A DNA stretch of 64,000 bases, taken from the NCBI GenBank assembly GCA_000237975.1, contig CP003179.1, positions 2,386,270 through 2,450,269 of the forward strand. The letters are read 5' to 3'. The stretch is from Sulfobacillus acidophilus DSM 10332 (GTDB lineage Bacteria > Bacillota > Sulfobacillia > Sulfobacillales > Sulfobacillaceae). The notes below the pieces were generated by a model that saw only the letters and a list, made by a program, of their open reading frames with translations, ran no database searches and was not told the DNA's origin. A program made the position numbers and the translations under genes. Shown here piece by piece: positions 61,838 through 64,000 of the stretch. Numbering within the stretch: the first letter of the stretch is position 1; every line of letters begins with the position of its first letter.

Positions 61838-62524
61838 TTAGCTGGCCGCCGGGGGTTCCCGAAGAGCCATCAGGTCCTTAAACGACAGTCGTCCCTGATA
61901 TAGCGCTTGCCCGATCATCACGCCCGATACTCCGAGCTCCTTTAACCGAGCAATGGTTTTTTGATGTTGCAAATGTCCGGCTGCCCATACTTCCCAATGT
62001 TCATCCAAGAACCGGTTGATCGCGGCTTCTTGATAAGGAAAAACCGTCGGGGCCATCCAGGGGCCGACCAACAAGACCCGCCGCACGCCCTGAGCCCAAG
62101 CCCGCGAGAGACCAGCCAGAATTTTGCGGTCGTCCAATTCCTCTAAATTGACCGCCACCATGACTTTTTCCGGTCGGACCGCGGCCAACATTTCATCGAG
62201 CAAATCCGGATCCGTCAACGAACGATGAAGAACCAACGTATCGGCGCCTTGTGCCCGCAGCAAACGGGCCACCCGCGATTCCCGAATACCGCCGCCGACT
62301 TGAATTCGCGCCGGACCTTGCCGACATCCCAGGACCAAGGCCGGTAAGGTGGCGGGGCCTCGTCCGGTGTCGGGAGCGCTCAGCTCTTCAAAATGGACGC
62401 GACGTGCGCCCGCAGCCATCCAGTGCCAGGCAACGGCCAAGGGATTACGACCGATCCCGCCCACATCGCCCACGACACGCCCGTAAGCCACCGGAACCGC
62501 CGGAACAATTTCAAAACCTGCCAT
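61838..62524 (-). CDS. HisA/HisF-fold protein lacking both catalytic aspartates
   Basis: 228 residues; ATG 62524 with GGAGGGTCTGCT upstream. The beta/alpha barrel pattern of HisA is clear: VPAVPVAYGRVV at strand 1, AWHWMAAGARRVHFEEL, IQVGGGIRESRVARLLRAQGADTLVLH, and the phosphate loops GVSGVMIGQALYQG. In HisA the strand-1 residue is IPAIDL and the strand-5 residue is an Asp; here they read VPAVPV and VAVNLE, so both acid-base Asp are gone. It is not next to other his genes. A sugar-phosphate-binding or regulatory role is possible; the original isomerase activity is unlikely. Confidence 0.75.
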   Translation of the reverse strand: MAGFEIVPAVPVAYGRVVGDVGGIGRNPLAVAWHWMAAGARRVHFEELSAPDTGRGPATLPALVLGCRQGPARIQVGGGIRESRVARLLRAQGADTLVLHRSLTDPDLLDEMLAAVRPEKVMVAVNLEELDDRKILAGLSRAWAQGVRRVLLVGPWMAPTVFPYQEAAINRFLDEHWEVWAAGHLQHQKTIARLKELGVSGVMIGQALYQGRLSFKDLMALREPPAAS

Positions 62525-62809
62525 AGCAGACCCTCCCTTCAGCGCTATTATACTTCTTTATTGTCATGTTTTCAATAATATCTTACACAGATATATTCTT
62601 TTATTTCTGCTCGTGTCAAGTATATCCGGTCCCAACACGCTACCCGCCGATTCTCGCGGTGAATTACGAATCGCGCGTCTATTTTTCCGGGTAAACAGCC
62701 AAAATAGGTCAAATCAGATGATGTCAGGAGATTTTCGGCCGTTTCGGGGGAATGATGGTATTGAAGCGAGTTCCTATAAAAAAAATCGGCTGATTGCGCG
62801 TTGTTTTGG
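62525..62809. other. AT-rich intergenic region, no gene seen
   Basis: About 285 bases that are clearly richer in A and T than their surroundings. A plus-strand open frame (62613-62813) has no ribosome-binding site or domain. The region separates the divergent HisA-like gene and the Nramp-like transporter. Confidence 0.5.
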
Positions 62810-62839
62810 TTGACAAAGGAGGGGTCGGCGACATACCCT
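62810..62839 (+). promoter_or_regulatory. Likely promoter of the Nramp-like transporter
   Basis: TTGACA (62810-62815), 18 bases, TACCCT (62834-62839). The -35 is perfect and the -10 weak. It would give a leader of about 165 bases. Confidence 0.5.
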
Positions 62840-62845
62840 AAGTAC

Positions 62846-63003
62846 GGAAGTCATGACCATGTCACGACGGAAGAAAGGGGGAAACGCCGTGGACGGCGAC
62901 CCTAGCGGTCAGCAGATCATTATGGCATCACAATTTCTCGCTCAGCGGGTCGACCACCCCAGCGTCTAACCTGGTCCGGTCGCCTGCTGAGACGACCGGA
63001 GGT
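62846..63003 (+). promoter_or_regulatory. Structured leader with mutually exclusive stems ahead of the Nramp-like gene (possible riboswitch)
   Basis: Hairpin CGCCG-TGGA-CGGCG (62885-62898). Then CTCAGC (62941-62946) can pair with GCTGAG (62986-62991), or instead CCGGTCG (62976-62982) with CGACCGG (62993-62999), whose 3' arm reaches into the ribosome-binding site GGAGGTG (62998-63004). The two pairings cannot exist together, the layout of a translational switch. It does not match the Mg M-box or the Mn yybP-ykoY motifs well. Confidence 0.4.
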
Positions 63004-63010
63004 GTTTAAC

Positions 63011-64000
63011 ATGCATCGTTCTGCCTTGCGGGCTTCGCACACGGAGGAGCCCAACGAAATCGAACTGCGCGCGAAAGACGTCGCGCGTGTCCACGCCTTA
63101 CGGCAAAATCGTTCCTGGCTCAACCGGATATTATTGTTCTTTATGTTAATCGGTCCCGGTATTTTAGTCATGATCGCCGACAATGATGCCGGCGGCGTAA
63201 TTACCTATGCTCAAACCGGAGCGACCTACGGTATCGGGTTCTTCATTCCGGCCCTGATTTTATCGGGGTTTATCGCGTACGCGGTGCAGGAGATGACGGT
63301 ACGGCTCGGAGCCGTCACTCACCGTGGGCACGCGGAAATGATTTGGGGCCGTTACGGCGCGTTTTGGGGATGGTTTTCCCTGATTGACCTGGTCGTCGCC
63401 AATGTGCTGACGTTGATTACCGAATTCATCGGCATTACCGTCGGCCTCAGTGTTTTCGGCGTACCGCCCGCCCTCAGCGCCGGGTTAGCGATTTTGGTGG
63501 ATGCGGGAGCGCTTCTCTTTCTTCGCTATTACACCTGGGAACGTTTCGCCTTGGCCATTGCCGTCTTTAATTTGGTCTTTGTCCCGCTTGCACTAATGGC
63601 CCATCCCGACTGGCATGCCGTCATAGCGGCACTCGGTACCTGGGCGGTGCCGGGCGGATTTACCCCGGTCTTCTTATTCGTGGTATTGGCCAATTTCGGC
63701 ACGACGATTGCTCCCTGGATGCTGTTTTTTCAGCAGTCCTCGGTGGTTGACAAAGGCATGACCGTTCACGACATTCACCACGGCCAAATGGACACCGCGC
63801 TCGGTTCGGCGGCCATGGTTGTTGTGGCCTTGGCGCTAGTCATTTTGACCGGTACGCTCGTACATGGGCGACCGGGTGCCGGATCGTTCGACATTCAACA
63901 GATTTTGCAGATAATTGGTCAACGGTTGGGACGCACGGGGCAAGATTTATTTGCCATCGGGCTCGCCGAAGCCGGATTAATTTCAGCCATTGCCCTGACT
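63011..64000 (+). CDS. Nramp-family metal transporter, NRMT-like (Mg2+-type) variant, 3' end outside window
   Basis: 330 residues are visible; ATG 63011 with GGAGGTGTTTAAC ahead. A 45-residue charged N-terminus precedes TM1 (LFFMLIGPGILVMIADNDAGG). Nramp TM1 normally has DPGN and TM6 MPH; here TM1 has DNDAGG and the TM6 region reads TTIAPWMLFFQQSS, so the metal-coordinating Met is replaced by Ala. Such changes are the mark of the Nramp-related magnesium transporters described for Eggerthella. The gene continues beyond the window. Confidence 0.8.
   Translation, partial: MHRSALRASHTEEPNEIELRAKDVARVHALRQNRSWLNRILLFFMLIGPGILVMIADNDAGGVITYAQTGATYGIGFFIPALILSGFIAYAVQEMTVRLGAVTHRGHAEMIWGRYGAFWGWFSLIDLVVANVLTLITEFIGITVGLSVFGVPPALSAGLAILVDAGALLFLRYYTWERFALAIAVFNLVFVPLALMAHPDWHAVIAALGTWAVPGGFTPVFLFVVLANFGTTIAPWMLFFQQSSVVDKGMTVHDIHHGQMDTALGSAAMVVVALALVILTGTLVHGRPGAGSFDIQQILQIIGQRLGRTGQDLFAIGLAEAGLISAIALT

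Noticed and set aside
62613-62813. Plus-strand 66-codon frame in the AT-rich gap
   Set aside because: No Shine-Dalgarno sequence and no recognisable protein character.
62846-63003. M-box (ykoK) magnesium riboswitch before the Nramp-like gene
   Set aside because: There is a loose likeness (a GAAACGCC...GGCG hairpin followed by GGTCAGCAGATCAT), but the conserved 5' GTTAGGTGAGGCTCC and 3' GTGCTAAA blocks are missing.
1-64000. CRISPR array, tRNA or rRNA genes, prophage
   Set aside because: No regularly spaced repeats, no cloverleaf-like sequences and no phage structural genes were noticed on either strand; reading by eye could miss a tRNA.

Overview
The window comes from a Gram-positive, endospore-forming bacterium of moderately high GC. 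Two alpha/beta small acid-soluble spore proteins, the germination protease GPR, SpoVS, SpoVB and YlbJ/YlbL-type proteins give the sporulation signature. The ylxM-ffh-rpsP-rimM-trmD-rplS-lepB-rbgA-rnhB and fapR-plsX-fab-rnc operons are classic Firmicute arrangements. Long GC-rich proteins, an HspR-controlled dnaK cluster and sulfolactate (comAB) genes suggest a deep-branching lineage such as Sulfobacillus; that name is inference from overall character only.

Layout. 1-4400: the end of an NlpC/P60 peptidase, then an eroded region with an IS256-like transposase remnant, an AT-richer MFS gene, a twice-frameshifted LolA/RseB-like gene, a frameshifted secreted protein and an orphan reading frame. 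4407-8319: an SSS-family symporter divergent from a zinc-ribbon class A PBP. 8306-13834: the SRP/ribosome-maturation operon behind a near-consensus promoter (13880-13908). 13931-16116: a two-gene sucrose-phosphate synthase-like/sucrose-phosphatase operon preceded by a consensus promoter, a ydaO-type (c-di-AMP) riboswitch and a terminator, so that turgor signalling probably sets compatible-solute synthesis. 16129-20777: ftsY, smc, spoVS. 20964-24576: a helix-turn-helix protein, a zinc-ribbon membrane protein and a second zinc-ribbon class A PBP.

24645-32140: the whole type II fatty-acid initiation/elongation operon under FapR, ending in rnc, with yceD-rpmF upstream. 32170-33907: an MFS/MarR pair with a candidate operator. 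33920-41774: aarF, isoaspartyl dipeptidase, a Gln/Asn-rich repeat protein, and a ylb-type cluster (ylbL, ylbK patatin, ylbJ-like, coiled-coil, coaD, rsmD). 41826-46467: a degenerate deacetylase, two small membrane proteins, comB-comA (sulfolactate, known from Bacillus spores) and an MFS transporter. 46491-49251: two SASP genes with sigma-G-like promoters, a stand-alone fliG, and gpr. 49262-55747: envelope genes (GT87-like, monofunctional transglycosylase, SpoVB-like flippase), surE, rmuC and a ResA-like thioredoxin. 55793-61599: hspR-dnaK-dnaJ-clpB without grpE. 61838-64000: a HisA-fold protein lacking both catalytic aspartates and, behind a structured leader, the start of a variant Nramp-family transporter that looks more like the Mg-transporting NRMT group than a Mn/Fe Nramp.

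No rRNA, tRNA, CRISPR array, intact insertion sequence or prophage was recognised. The most interesting items are the c-di-AMP riboswitch/sucrose operon, the Gln/Asn-rich protein with repeated LTRQQLQ-type segments, the zinc-ribbon PBPs, the HisA-fold pseudoenzyme, and the variant Nramp transporter with its leader. All functional statements rest on reading motifs by eye; no database search was possible.
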